NCBI GenBank assembly: GCA_964057225.1
Contig: OZ059900.1
Location: forward strand, 19,111,638-19,175,637
Reading direction: 5' to 3'
DNA length: 64,000 nt
Source: Auanema rhodensis
Taxonomy: Eukaryota; Nematoda; Chromadorea; Rhabditida; Rhabditidae
In this document: piece after piece, positions 25,501 through 38,997 of the stretch
Numbering within the stretch: the stretch's first letter is position 1
Layout: each line of letters begins with the position of its first letter
Position numbers and translations under genes: made by a program
The notes under the pieces: model-generated
The model's input: the letters and a program-made list of their open reading frames with translations, nothing else
The model's database searches: none
Told to the model about the DNA's origin: nothing

Positions 25501-26340
25501 TCGCTGTAAACAAGGTTTTGACTTACGATTTCATGTGTTCAAACTCATGCAATGTCAATGAAACCTAGCTCAAAATTGTTCGTACAACGTCTAGTTCCAC
25601 TTTCACGACAAAAAAACAGGGGTTAGAAAATTAAGGAAATTAGCATATTCTGAGGGCACGCCCCTTATGGCTAATATTGATTAAATCGATTTTTGTTCAT
25701 ATGAGTCGTCAAATGCAACGAATTTCAGCGTGTTACATACTAAAATGAAGCATTTTACATGCTGAACACTAGAAAAATACAAAAACACAGTATTCCCCAT
25801 GAGAAATATTTTATTATGCTGGAAAACCAGTTTTTGGAAATTTCGCTGTAAACAAGGTTTTGACTTACGATTTCATGTGTTCAAACTCATGCAATGTCAA
25901 TGAAACCTAGCTCAAAATTGTTCGTACAACGTCTAGTTCCACTTTCACGACAAAAAAACAGGGGTTAGAAAATTAAGGAAATTAGCATATTCTGAGGGCA
26001 CGCCCCTTATGGCTAATATTGATTAAATCGATTTTTGTTCATATGAGTCGTCAAATGCAACGAATTTCAGCGTGTTACATACTAAAATGAAGCATTTTAC
26101 ATGCTGAACACTAGAAAAATACAAAAACACAGTATTTCCCATGAGAAATATTTTATTATGCTGGAAAACCAGTTTTTAGAAATTTCGCTGTAAACAAGGT
26201 TTTGACTTACGATTTCATGTGTTCAAACTCATGCAATGTCAATGAAACCTAGCTCAAAATTGTTCGTACAACGTCTAGTCCCACTTTCACGACAAAAAAA
26301 CAGGGGTTAGAAAATTAAGGAAATTAGCATATTCTGAGGG
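22569..26340 (+). repeat. Array segment U67-U77: E, G and H units become common
   Basis: A four-unit module E-G-E-H appears at U68-U71 and again at U73-U76. E units have 82A and 136G. G units have 82C and 100C without the other C marks. The H unit has 139C (tattcccc). U72 is A-like with private changes (gcgacgaa; aaataggggtt). U73 is an E unit with 239C (caacgtc). U77 has 180A. U69 has aaaactag in place of aaacctag. The same E, G and H units return between 41 and 58.5 kb. No gene is seen. Confidence 0.87.
22911..23946 (+). repeat. Two 347-bp E units with a GCCCC duplication (U68, U70)
   Basis: U68 (22911-23257) and U70 (23600-23946) open with cacgccccgcccctt, where gcccc is doubled, adding 5 bp. 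They are the longest units of the window and are separated by the G unit U69. Sharing an identical small duplication shows they are copies of one event, so an E-G pair of 689 bp was duplicated here. E units elsewhere (for example U73, U75 and U101) lack the insertion. Confidence 0.93.
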
Positions 26341-28392
26341 CACGCCCCTTATGGCTAATATTGATTAAATCGATTTTTGTTCATATGAGTCGTCAAATGC
26401 AACGAATTTCAGCGTGTTACATACTAAAATGAAGCATTTTACATGCTGAACACTAGAAAAATACAAAAACACAGTATTTCCCATGAGAAATATTTTATTA
26501 TGCTGGAAAACCAGTTTTTGGAAATTTCGCTGTAAACAAGGTTTTGACTTACGATTTCATGTGTTCAAACTCATGCAATGTCAATGAAACCTAGCTCAAA
26601 ATTGTTCGTACAACGTCTAGTTCCACTTTCACGACAAAAAAACAGGGGTTAGAAAATTAAGGAAATTAGCATATTCTGAGGGCACGCCCCTTATGGCTAA
26701 TATTGTTTAAATCGATTTTTGTTCATATGAGTCGTCAAATGCAACGAATTTCAGCGTGTTACATACTAAAATGAAGCATTTTACATGCTGAACACTAGAA
26801 GAATACAAAAACACAGTATTTCCCATGAGAAATATTTTATTATGCTGGAAAACCAGTTTGTGGAAATTTCGCTGTAAACAAGGTTTTGACTTACGATTTC
26901 ATGTGTTCAAACTCATGCAATGTTAATGAAACCTAGCTCAAAATTGTTCGTACAACGTCTAGTTCCACTTTCACGACAAAAAAACAGGGGTTAGAAAATT
27001 AAGGAAATTAGCATATTCTGAGGGCACGCCCCTTATGGCTAATATTGATTAAATCGATTTTTGTTCATATGAGTCGTCAAATGCAACGAATTTCAGCGTG
27101 TTACACACTAAAATGAAGCATTTCACATGCTGAACACTAGAAGAATACAAAAACACAGTATTTCCCATGAGAAATATTTTATTATGCTGGAAAACCAGTT
27201 TTTCGAAATTTCGCTGTAAACAAGGTTTTGACTTACGATTTCATGTGTTCAAACTCATGCAATGTCAATGAAACCTAGCTCAAAATTGTTCGTACAACGT
27301 CTAGTTCCACTTTCACGACAAAAAAACAAGGGTTAGAAAATTAAGGAAATTAGCATATTCTGAGGGCACGCCCCTTATGGCTAATATTGATTAAATCGAT
27401 TTTTGTTCATATGAGTCGTCAAATGCAACGAATTTCAGCGTGTTACATACTAAAATGAAGCAGTTTACATGCTGAACACTAGAAAAATACAAAAACACAG
27501 TATTTCCCATGAGAAATATTTTATTATGCTGGAAAACCAGTTTTTGGAAATTTCGCTGTAAACAAGGTTTTGACTTACGATTTCATGTGTTCAAACTCAT
27601 GCAATGTCAATGAAACCTAGCTCAAAATTGTTCGTACAACGTCTAGTTCCACTTTCACGACAAAAAAACAGGGGTTAGAAAATTAAGGAAATTAGCATAT
27701 TCTGAGGGCACGCCCCTTATGGCTAATATTGATTAAATCGATTTTTGTTCATATGAGTCGTCAAATGCAACGAATTTCAGCGTGTTACATACTAAAATGA
27801 AGCATTTTACATGCTGAACACTAGAAGAATACAAAAACACAGTATTTCCCATGAGAAGTATTTTATTATGCTGGAAAACCAGTTTGTGGAAATTTCGCTG
27901 TAAACAAGGTTTTGACTTACGATTTCATGTGTTCAAACTCATGCAATGTTAATGAAACCTAGCTCAAAATTGTTCGTACAACGTCTAGTTCCACTTTCAC
28001 GACAAAAAAACAGGGGTTAGAAAATTAAGGAAATTAGCATATTCTGAGGGCACGCTCCTTATGGCTAATATTGATTAAATCGATTTTTGTTCATATGAGT
28101 CGTCAAATGCAACGAATTTCAGCGTGTTACACACTAAAATGAAGCATTTCACATGCTGAACACTAGAAGAATACAAAAACACAGTATTTCCCATGAGAAA
28201 TATTTTATTATGCTGGAAAACCAGTTTTTCGAAATTTCGCTGTAAACAAGGTTTTGACTTACGATTTCATGTGTTCAAACTCATGCAATGTCAATGAAAC
28301 CTAGCTCAAAATTGTTCGTACAACGTCTAGTTCCACTTTCACGACAAAAAAACAGGGGTTAGAAAATTAAGGAAATTAGCATATTCTGAGGG
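26341..28392 (+). repeat. 3-unit repeat in U78-U83
   Basis: The order is B, D, C, B, D, C. The two D units (U79 at 26683 and U82 at 27709) share 242T (atgttaatg), which recurs later in U125, U128, U167 and U176. The period is 1026 bp. Private changes are attgtttaaatc in U79, gcagtttac in U81, agaagtatt in U82 and cacgctcctt in U83. No gene or foreign DNA is seen. Confidence 0.85.
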
Positions 28393-31300
28393 CACGCCCC
28401 TTATGGCTAATATTGATTAAATCGATTTTTGTTCATATGAGTCGTCAAATGCAACGAATTTCAGCGTGTTACATACTAAAATGAAGCATTTTACATGCTG
28501 AACACTAGAAAAATACAAAAACACAGTATTTCCCATGAGAAATATTTTATCATGCTGGAAAACCAGTTTTTGGAAATTTCGCTGTAAACAAGGTTTTGAC
28601 TTACGATTTCATGTGTTCAAACTCATGCAATGTCAATGAAACCTAGCTCAAAATTGTTTGTACAACGTCTAGTTCCACTTTCACGACAAAAAAACAAGGG
28701 TTAGAAAATTAAGGAAATTAGCATATTCTGAGGGCACGCCCCTTATGGCTAATATTGATTAAATCGATTTTTGTTCATATGAGTCGTCAAATGCAACGAA
28801 TTTCAGCGTGTTACAAACTAAAATGAAGCATTTTACATGCTGAACACTAGAAGAATACAAAAACACAGTATTTCCCATGAGAAATATTTTATTATGCTGG
28901 AAAACCAGTTTGTGGAAATTTCGCTGTAAACAAGGTTTTGACTTACGATTTCATGTGTTCAAACTCATGCAATGTCAATGAAACCTAGCTCAAAATTGTT
29001 CGTACAACGTCTAGTTCCACTTTCACGACAAAAAAACAGGGGTTAGAAAATTAAGGAAATTAGCATATTCTGAGGGCACGCCCCTTATGGCTAATATTGA
29101 TTAAATCGATTTTTGTTCATATGAGTCGTCAAATGCAACGAATTTCAGCGTGTTACATACTAAAATGAAGCATTTTACATGCTGAACACTAGAAAAATAC
29201 AAAAACACAGTATTTCCCATGAGAAATATTTTATCATGCTGGAAAACCAGTTTTTGGAAATTTCGCTGTAAACAAGGTTTTGACTTACGATTTCATGTGT
29301 TCAAACTCATGCAATGTCAATGAAACCTAGCTCAAAATTGTTTGTACAACGTCTAGTTCCACTTTCACGACAAAAAAACAAGGGTTAGAAAATTAAGGAA
29401 ATTAGCATATTCTGAGGGCACGCCCCTTATGGCTAATATTGATTAAATCGATTTTTGTTCATATGAGTCGTCAAATGCAACGAATTTCAGCGTGTTACAT
29501 ACTAAAATGAAGCATTTTACATGCTGAACACTAGAAAAATACAAAAACACAGTATTTCCCATGAGAAATATTTTATTATGCTGGAAAACCAGTTTTTGGA
29601 AATTTCGCTGTAAACAAGGTTTTGACTTACGATTTCATGTGTTCAAACTCATGCAATGTCAATGAAACCTAGCTCAAAATTGTTCGTACAACGTCTAGTT
29701 CCACTTTCACGACAAAAAAACAGGGGTTAGAAAATTAAGGAAATTAGCATATTCTGAGGGCACGCCCCTTATGGCTAATATTGATTAAATCGATTTTTGT
29801 TCATATGAGTCGTCAAATGCAACGAATTTCAGCGTGTTACAAACTAAAATGAAGCATTTTACATGCTGAACACTAGAAGAATACAAAAACACAGTATTTC
29901 CCATGAGAAATATTTTATTATGCTGGAAAACCAGTTTGTGGAAATTTCGCTGTAAACAAGGTTTTGACTTACGATTTCATGTGTTCAAACTCATGCAATG
30001 TCAATGAAACCTAGCTCAAAATTGTTCGTACAACGTCTAGTTCCACTTTCACGACAAAAAAACAGGGGTTAGAAAATTAAGGAAATTAGCATATTCTGAG
30101 GGCACGCCCCTTATGGCTAATATTGATTAAATCGATTTTTGTTCATATGAGTCGTCAAATGCAACGAATTTCAGCGTGTTACATACTAAAATGAAGCATT
30201 TTACATGCTGAACACTAGAAAAATACAAAAACACAGTATTTCCCATGAGAAATATTTTATCATGCTGGAAAACCAGTTTTTGGAAATTTCGCTGTAAACA
30301 AGGTTTTGACTTACGATTTCATGTGTTCAAACTCATGCAATGTCAATGAAACCTAGCTCAAAATTGTTTGTACAACGTCTAGTTCCACTTTCACGACAAA
30401 AAAACAAGGGTTAGAAAATTAAGGAAATTAGCATATTCTGAGGGCACGCCCCTTATGGCTAATATTGATTAAATCGATTTTTGTTCATATGAGTCGTCAA
30501 ATGCAACGAATTTCAGCGTGTTACAAACTAAAATGAAGCATTTTACATGCTGAACACTAGAAGAATACAAAAACACAGTATTTCCCATGAGAAATATTTT
30601 ATTATGCTGGAAAACCAGTTTGTGGAAATTTCGCTGTAAACAAGGTTTTGACTTACGATTTCATGTGTTCAAACTCATGCAATGTCAATGAAACCTAGCT
30701 CAAAATTGTTCGTACAACGTCTAGTTCCACTTTCACGACAAAAAAACAGGGGTTAGAAAATTAAGGAAATTAGCATATTCTGAGGGCACGCCCCTTATGG
30801 CTAATATTGATTAAATCGATTTTTGTTCATATGAGTCGTCAAATGCAACGAATTTCAGCGTGTTACATACTAAAATGAAGCATTTTACATGCTGAACACT
30901 AGAAAAATACAAAAACACAGTATTTCCCATGAGAAATATTTTATCATGCTGGAAAACCAGTTTTTGGAAATTTCGCTGTAAACAAGGTTTTGACTTACGA
31001 TTTCATGTGTTCAAACTCATGCAATGTCAATGAAACCTAGCTCAAAATTGTTTGTACAACGTCTAGTTCCACTTTCACGACAAAAAAACAAGGGTTAGAA
31101 AATTAAGGAAATTAGCATATTCTGAGGGCACGCCCCTTATGGCTAATATTGATTAAATCGATTTTTGTTCATATGAGTCGTCAAATGCAACGAATTTCAG
31201 CGTGTTACATACTAAAATGAAGCATTTTACATGCTGAACACTAGAAAAATACAAAAACACAGTATTTCCCATGAGAAATATTTTATTATGCTGGAAAACC

Positions 31301-32838
31301 AGTTTTTGGAAATTTCGCTGTAAACAAGGTTTTGACTTACGATTTCATGTGTTCAAACTCATGCAATGTCAATGAAACCTAGCTCAAAATTGTTCGTACA
31401 ACGTCTAGTTCCACTTTCACGACAAAAAAACAGGGGTTAGAAAATTAAGGAAATTAGCATATTCTGAGGGCACGCCCCTTATGGCTAATATTGATTAAAT
31501 CGATTTTTGTTCATATGAGTCGTCAAATGCAACGAATTTCAGCGTGTTACATACTAAAATGAAGCATTTTACATGCTGAACACTAGAAGAATACAAAAAC
31601 ACAGTATTTCCCATGAGAAATATTTTATTATGCTGGAAAACCAGTTTGTGGAAATTTCGCTGTAAACAAGGTTTTGACTTACGATTTCATGTGTTCAAAC
31701 TCATGCAATGTCAATGAAACCTAGCTCAAAATTGTTCGTACAACGTCTAGTTCCACTTTCACGACAAAAAAACAGGGGTTAGAAAATTAAGGAAATTAGC
31801 ATATTCTGAGGGCACGCCCCTTATGGCTAATATTGATTAAATCGATTTTTGTTCATATGAGTCGTCAAATGCAACGAATTTCAGCGTGTTACATACTAAA
31901 ATGAAGCATTTTACATGCTGAACACTAGAAGAATACAAAAACACAGTATTTCCCATGAGAAATATTTTATTATGCTGGAAAACCAGTTTGTGGAAATTTC
32001 GCTGTAAACAAGGTTTTGACTTACGATTTCATGTGTTCAAACTCATGCAATGTCAATGAAACCTAGCTCAAAATTGTTCGTACAACGTCTAGTTCCACTT
32101 TCACGACAAAAAAACAGGGGTTAGAAAATTAAGGAAATTAGCATATTCTGAGGGCACGCCCCTTATGGCTAATATTGATTAAATCGATTTTTGTTCATAT
32201 GAGTCGTCAAATGCAACGAATTTCAGCGTGTTACATACTAAAATGAAGCATTTTACATGCTGAACACTAGAAAAATACAAAAACACAGTATTTCCCATGA
32301 GAAATATTTTATTATGCTGGAAAACCAGTTTTTGGAAGTTTCGCTGTAAACAAGGTTTTGACTTACGATTTCATGTGTTCAAACTCATGCAATGTCAATG
32401 AAACCTAGCTCAAAATTGTTTGTACAACGTCTAGTTCCACTTTCACGACAAAAAAACAAGGGTTAGAAAATTAAGGAAATTAGCATATTCTGAGGGCACG
32501 CCCCTTATGGCTAATATTGATTAAATCGATTTTTGTTCATATGAGTCGTCAAATGCAACGAATTTCAGCGTGTTACATACTAAAATGAAGCATTTTACAT
32601 GCTGAACACTAGAAAAATACAAAAACACAGTATTTCCCATGAGAAATATTTTATTATGCTGGAAAACCAGTTTTTGGAAATTTCGCTGTAAACAAGGTTT
32701 TGACTTACGATTTCATGTGTTCAAACTCATGCAATGTCAATGAAACCTAGCTCAAAATTGTTCGTACAACGTCTAGTTCCACTTTCACGACAAAAAAACA
32801 GGGGTTAGAAAATTAAGGAAATTAGCATATTCTGAGGG
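28393..32838 (+). repeat. Array segment U84-U96: alternating D and A units
   Basis: The series is A, D*, A, B, D*, A, D*, A, B, D, D, A-like, B, where D* is a D unit with 82A. D*-A-B occurs at U85-U87 and U90-U92, and the shorter D*-A at U88-U89, giving mixed 1026-bp and 684-bp periods. U93-U94 is a direct doublet of D. U95 has A marks at 267 and 305 but 159T, and a private ggaagtttc, so it is a mixed unit. Confidence 0.87.
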
Positions 32839-35800
32839 CACGCCCCTTATGGCTAATATTGATTAAATCGATTTTTGTTCATATGAGTCGTCAAATGCAA
32901 CGAATTTCAGCGTGTTACACACTAAAATGAAGCATTTCACATGCTGAACACTAGAAGAATACAAAAACACAGTATTTCCCATGAGAAATATTTTATTATG
33001 CTGGAAAACCAGTTTTTCGAAATTTCGCTGTAAACAAGGTTTTGACTTACGATTTCATGTGTTCAAACTCATGCAATGTCAATGAAACCTAACTCAAAAT
33101 TGTTCGTACAACGTCTAGTTCCACTTTCACGACAAAAAAACAGGGGTTAGAAAATTAAGGAAATTAGCATATTCTGAGGGCACGCCCCTTATGGCTAATA
33201 TTGATTAAATCGATTTTTGTTCATATGAGTCGTCAAATGCAACGAATTTCAGCGTGTTACAAACTAAAATAAAGCATTTTACATGCTGAACACTAGAAAA
33301 ATACAAAAACACAGTATTTCCCATGAGAAATATTTTATCATGCTGGAAAACCAGTTTTTGGAAATTTCGCTGTAAACAAGGTTTTGACTTACGATTTCAT
33401 GTGTTCAAACTCATGCAATGTCAATGAAACCTAGCTCAAAATTGTTCGTACAACGTCTAGTTCCACTTTCACGACAAAAAAACAGGGGTTAGAAAATTAA
33501 GGAAATTAGCATATTCTGAGGGCACGCCCCTTATGGCTAATATTGATTAAATCGATTTTTGTTCATATGAGTCGTCAAATGCAACGAATTTCAGCGTGTT
33601 ATATACTAAAATGAAGCATTTTACATGCTGAACACTAGAAAAATACAAAAACACAGTATTTCCCATGAGAAATATTTTATCATGCTGGAAAACCAGTTTT
33701 TGGAAATTTCGCTGTAAACAAGGTTTTGACTTACGATTTCATGTGTTCAAACTCATGCAATGTCAATGAAACCTAGCTCAAAATTGTTCGTACAACGTCT
33801 AGTTCCACTTTCACGACAAAAAAACAGGGGTTAGAAAATTAAGGAAATTAGCATATTCTGAGGGCACGCCCCTTATGGCTAATATTGATTAAATCGATTT
33901 TTGTTCATATGAGTCGTCAAATGCAACGAATTTCAGCGTGTTACACATTAAAATGAAGCATTTTACATGCTGAACACTAGAAAAATACAAAAACACAGTA
34001 TTTCCCATGAGAAATATTTTATCATGCTGGAAAACCAGTTTTTGGAAATTTCGCTGTAAACAAGGTTTTGACTTACGATTTCATGTGTTCAAACTCATGC
34101 AATGTCAATGAAACCTAGCTCAAAATTGTTTGTACAACGTCTAGTTCCACTTTCACGACAAAATAAACAGGGGTTAGAAAATTAAGGAAATTAGCATATT
34201 CTGAGGGCACGCCCCTTATGGCTAATATTGATTAAATCGATTTTTGTTCATATGAGTCGTCAAATGCAACGAATTTCAGCGTGTTACAAACTAAAATGAA
34301 GCATTTTACATGCTGAACACTAGAAAAATACAAAAACACAGTGTTTCCCATGAGAAATATTTTATTATGCTGGAAAACCAGTTTTTGGAAATTTCGCTGT
34401 AAACAAGGTTTTGACTTACGATTTCATGTGTTCAAACTCATGCAACGTCAATGAAACCTAGCTCAAAATTGTTCGTACAACGTCTAGTTCCACTTTCACG
34501 ACAAAAAAACAGGGGTTAGAAAATTAAGGAAATTAGCATATTCTGAGGGCACGCCCCTTATGGCTAATATTGATTAAATCGATTTTTGTTCATATGAGTC
34601 GTCAAATGCAACGAATTTCAGCGTGTTACACACTAAAATGAAGCATTTCACATGCTGAACACTAGAAAAATACAAAAACACAGTATTTCCCATGAGAAAT
34701 ATTTTATCATGCTGGAAAACCAGTTTTTGGAAATTTCGCTGTAAACAAGGTTTTGACTTACGATTTCATGTGTTCAAACTCATGCAATGTCAATGAAACC
34801 TAGCTCAAAATTGTTTGTACAACGTCTAGTTCCACTTTCACGACAAAATAAACAGGGGTTAGAAAATTAAGGAAATTAGCATATTCTGAGGGCACGCCCC
34901 TTATGGCTAATATTGATTAAATCGATTTTTGTTCATATGAGTCGTCAAATGCAACGAATTTCAGCGTGTTACAAACTAAAATGAAGCATTTTACATGCTG
35001 AACACTAGAAAAATACAAAAACACAGTGTTTCCCATGAGAAATATTTTATTATGCTGGAAAACCAGTTTTTGGAAATTTCGCTGTAAACAAGGTTTTGAC
35101 TTACGATTTCATGTGTTCAAACTCATGCAACGTCAATGAAACCTAGCTCAAAATTGTTCGTACAACGTCTAGTTCCACTTTCACGACAAAAAAACAGGGG
35201 TTAGAAAATTAAGGAAATTAGCATATTCTGAGGGCACGCCCCTTATGGCTAATATTGATTAAATCGATTTTTGTTCATATGAGTCGTCAAATGCAACGAA
35301 TTTCAGCGTGTTACATACTAAAATGAAGCATTTTACATGCTGAACACTAGAAAAATACAAAAACACAGTATTTCCCATGAGAAATATTTTATTATGCTGG
35401 AAAACCAGTTTTTGGAAATTTCGCTGTAAACAAGGTTTTGACTTACGATTTCATGTGTTCAAACTCATGCAATGTCAATGAAACCTAGCTCAAAATTGTT
35501 CGTACAACGTCTAGTTCCACTTTCACGACAAAAAAACAAGGGTTAGAAAATTAAGGAAATTAGCATATTCTGAGGGCACGCCCCTTATGGCTAATATTGA
35601 TTAAATCGATTTTTGTTCATATGAGTAGTCAAATGCAACGAATTTCAGCGTGTTACACATTAAAATGAAGCATTTTACATGCTGAACACTAGAAAAATAC
35701 AAAAACACAGTATTTCCCATGAGAAATATTTTATCATGCTGGAAAACCAGTTTTTGGAAATTTCGCTGTAAACAAGGTTTTGACTTACGATTTCATGTGT

Positions 35801-35918
35801 TCAAACTCATGCAATGTCAATGAAACCTAGCTCAAAATTGTTCGTACAACGTCTAGTTCCACTTTCACGACAAAAAAACAGGGGTTAGAAAATTAAGGAA
35901 ATTAGCATATTCTGAGGG
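32839..35918 (+). repeat. Array segment U97-U105, with first copy of an 8-unit HOR (U98-U105)
   Basis: U97 is a C unit with 254A (ctaactc). U98 has 82A and 91A, U99 has 80T (gttatatac), U100 is an F unit (82C, 84T) with an extra T in the A-run near 299 (343 bp), and U101 is an E unit with 239C. U98-U101 recur as U106-U109, 2738 bp downstream (eight units, two of them 343 bp). U102 is also 343 bp, with G marks at its 5' side (82C, 100C) and U100 marks at its 3' side (159C, 267T, extra T). U104 is B-like with 305A. U105 has 51A (agtagtc). Confidence 0.88.
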
Positions 35919-38900
35919 CACGCCCCTTATGGCTAATATTGATTAAATCGATTTTTGTTCATATGAGTCGTCAAATGCAACGAATTTCAGCGTGTTACAA
36001 ACTAAAATAAAGCATTTTACATGCTGAACACTAGAAAAATACAAAAACACAGTATTTCCCATGAGAAATATTTTATCATGCTGGAAAACCAGTTTTTCGA
36101 AATTTCGCTGTAAACAAGGTTTTGACTTACGATTTCATGTGTTCAAACTCATGCAATGTCAATGAAACCTAACTCAAAATTGTTCGTACAACGTCTAGTT
36201 CCACTTTCACGACAAAAAAACAGGGGTTAGAAAATTAAGGAAATTAGCATATTCTGAGGGCACGCCCCTTATGGCTAATATTGATTAAATCGATTTTTGT
36301 TCATATGAGTCGTCAAATGCAACGAATTTCAGCGTGTTATATACTAAAATGAAGCATTTTACATGCTGAACACTAGAAAAATACAAAAACACAGTATTTC
36401 CCATGAGAAATATTTTATCATGCTGGAAAACCAGTTTTTGGAAATTTCGCTGTAAACAAGGTTTTGACTTACGATTTCATGTGTTCAAACTCATGCAATG
36501 TCAATGAAACCTAGCTCAAAATTGTTCGTACAACGTCTAGTTCCACTTTCACGACAAAAAAACAGGGGTTAGAAAATTAAGGAAATTAGCATATTCTGAG
36601 GGCACGCCCCTTATGGCTAATATTGATTAAATCGATTTTTGTTCATATGAGTCGTCAAATGCAACGAATTTCAGCGTGTTACACATTAAAATGAAGCATT
36701 TTACATGCTGAACACTAGAAAAATACAAAAACACAGTATTTCCCATGAGAAATATTTTATCATGCTGGAAAACCAGTTTTTGGAAATTTCGCTGTAAACA
36801 AGGTTTTGACTTACGATTTCATGTGTTCAAACTCATGCAATGTCAATGAAACCTAGCTCAAAATTGTTTGTACAACGTCTAGTTCCACTTTCACGACAAA
36901 ATAAACAGGGGTTAGAAAATTAAGGAAATTAGCATATTCTGAGGGCACGCCCCTTATGGCTAATATTGATTAAATCGATTTTTGTTCATATGAGTCGTCA
37001 AATGCAACGAATTTCAGCGTGTTACAAACTAAAATGAAGCATTTTACATGCTGAACACTAGAAAAATACAAAAACACAGTGTTTCCCATGAGAAATATTT
37101 TATTATGCTGGAAAACCAGTTTTTGGAAATTTCGCTGTAAACAAGGTTTTGACTTACGATTTCATGTGTTCAAACTCATGCAACGTCAATGAAACCTAGC
37201 TCAAAATTGTTCGTACAACGTCTAGTTCCACTTTCACGACAAAAAAACAGGGGTTAGAAAATTAAGGAAATTAGCATATTCTGAGGGCACGCCCCTTATG
37301 GCTAATATTGATTAAATCGATTTTTGTTCATATGAGTCGTCAAATGCAACGAATTTCAGCGTGTTACATACTAAAATGAAGCATTTTACATGCTGAACAC
37401 TAGAAAAATACAAAAACACAGTATTTCCCATGAGAAATATTTTATTATGCTGGAAAACCAGTTTTTGGAAATTTCGCTGTAAACAAGGTTTTGACTTACG
37501 ATTTCATGTGTTCAAACTCATGCAATGTCAATGAAACCTAGCTCAAAATTGTTCGTACAACGTCTAGTTCCACTTTCACGACAAAAAAACAAGGGTTAGA
37601 AAATTAAGGAAATTAGCATATTCTGAGGGCACGCCCCTTATGGCTAATATTGATTAAATCGATTTTTGTTCATATGAGTCGTCAAATGCAACGAATTTCA
37701 GCGTGTTACAAACTAAAATGAAGCATTTTACATGCTGAACACTAGAAAAATACAAAAACACAGTATTTCTCATGAGAAATATTTTATTATGCTGGAAAAC
37801 CAGTTTTTGGAAATTTCGCTGTAAACAAGGTTTTGACTTACGATTTCATGTGTTCAAACTCATGCAATGTCAATGAAACCTAGCTCAAAATTGTTCGTAC
37901 AACGTCTAGTTCCACTTTCACGACAAAAAAACAGGGGTTAGAAAATTAAGGAAATTAGCATATTCTGAGGGCACGCCCCTTATGGCTAATATTGATTAAA
38001 TCGATTTTTGTTCATATGAGTCGTCAAATGCAACGAATTTCAGCGTGTTACATACTAAAATGAAGCATTTTACATGCTGAACACTAGAAAAATACAAAAA
38101 CACAGTATTTCCCATGAGAAATATTTTATCATGCTGGAAAACCAGTTTTTGGAAATTTCGCTGTAAACAAGGTTTTGACTTACGATTTCATGTGTTCAAA
38201 CTCATGCAATGTCAATGAAACCTAGCTCAAAATTGTTTGTACAACGTCTAGTTCCACTTTCACGACAAAAAAACAAGGGTTAGAAAATTAAGGAAATTAG
38301 CATATTCTGAGGGCACGCCCCTTATGGCTAATATTGATTAAATCGAATTTTGTTCATATGAGTCGTCAAATGCAACGAATTTCAGCGTGTTACATACTAA
38401 AATGAAGCATTTTACATGCTGAACACTAGAAAAATACAAAAACACAGTATTTCCCATGAGAAATATTTTATCATGCTGGAAAACCAGTTTTTGGAAATTT
38501 CGCTGTAAACAAGGTTTTGACTTACGATTTCATGTGTTCAAACTCATGCAATGTCAATGAAACCTAGCTCAAAATTGTTTGTACAACGTCTAGTTCCACT
38601 TTCACGACAAAAAAACAGGGGTTAGAAAATTAAGGAAATTAGCATATTCTGAGGGCACGCCCCTTATGGCTAATATTGATTAAATCGATTTTTGTTCATA
38701 TGAGTCGTCAAATGCAACGAATTTCAGCGTGTTACATACTAAAATGAAGCATTTTACATGCTGAACACTAGAAAAATACAAAAACACAGTATTTCCCATG
38801 AGAAATATTTTATTATGCTGGAAAACCAGTTTTTGGAAATTTCGCTGTAAACAAGGTTTTGACTTACGATTTCATGTGTTCAAACTCATGCAATGTCAAT

Positions 38901-38997
38901 GAAACCTAGCTCAAAATTGTTCGTACAACGTCTAGTTCCACTTTCACGACAAAAAAACAGGGGTTAGAAAATTAAGGAAATTAGCATATTCTGAGGG
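35919..38997 (+). repeat. 9-unit higher-order repeat (U106-U114), partner of U115/U116-U122
   Basis: Order: hybrid U106, U107 (80T), U108 (F unit, 343 bp, extra T), U109 (E, 239C), U110 (B with 305A), U111 (82A, 141T: tttctcatg), U112 (A), U113 (34A, which removes the ClaI site) and U114 (B). The private marks of U108, U109, U110, U111 and U113 recur in U117, U118, U119, U120 and U122 exactly 3079 bp downstream (nine units, one of 343 bp). The matching stretch is firmest for 36603-38655 against 39682-41734. Confidence 0.92.

Noticed and set aside
33265-33280. AATAAA hexamers created by 91A (U98, U106, U116) and by the extra T near 299 (U100, U102, U108, U117) look like polyadenylation signals.
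   Set aside because: There is no gene upstream, and in a 34% GC sequence single changes often make this hexamer.
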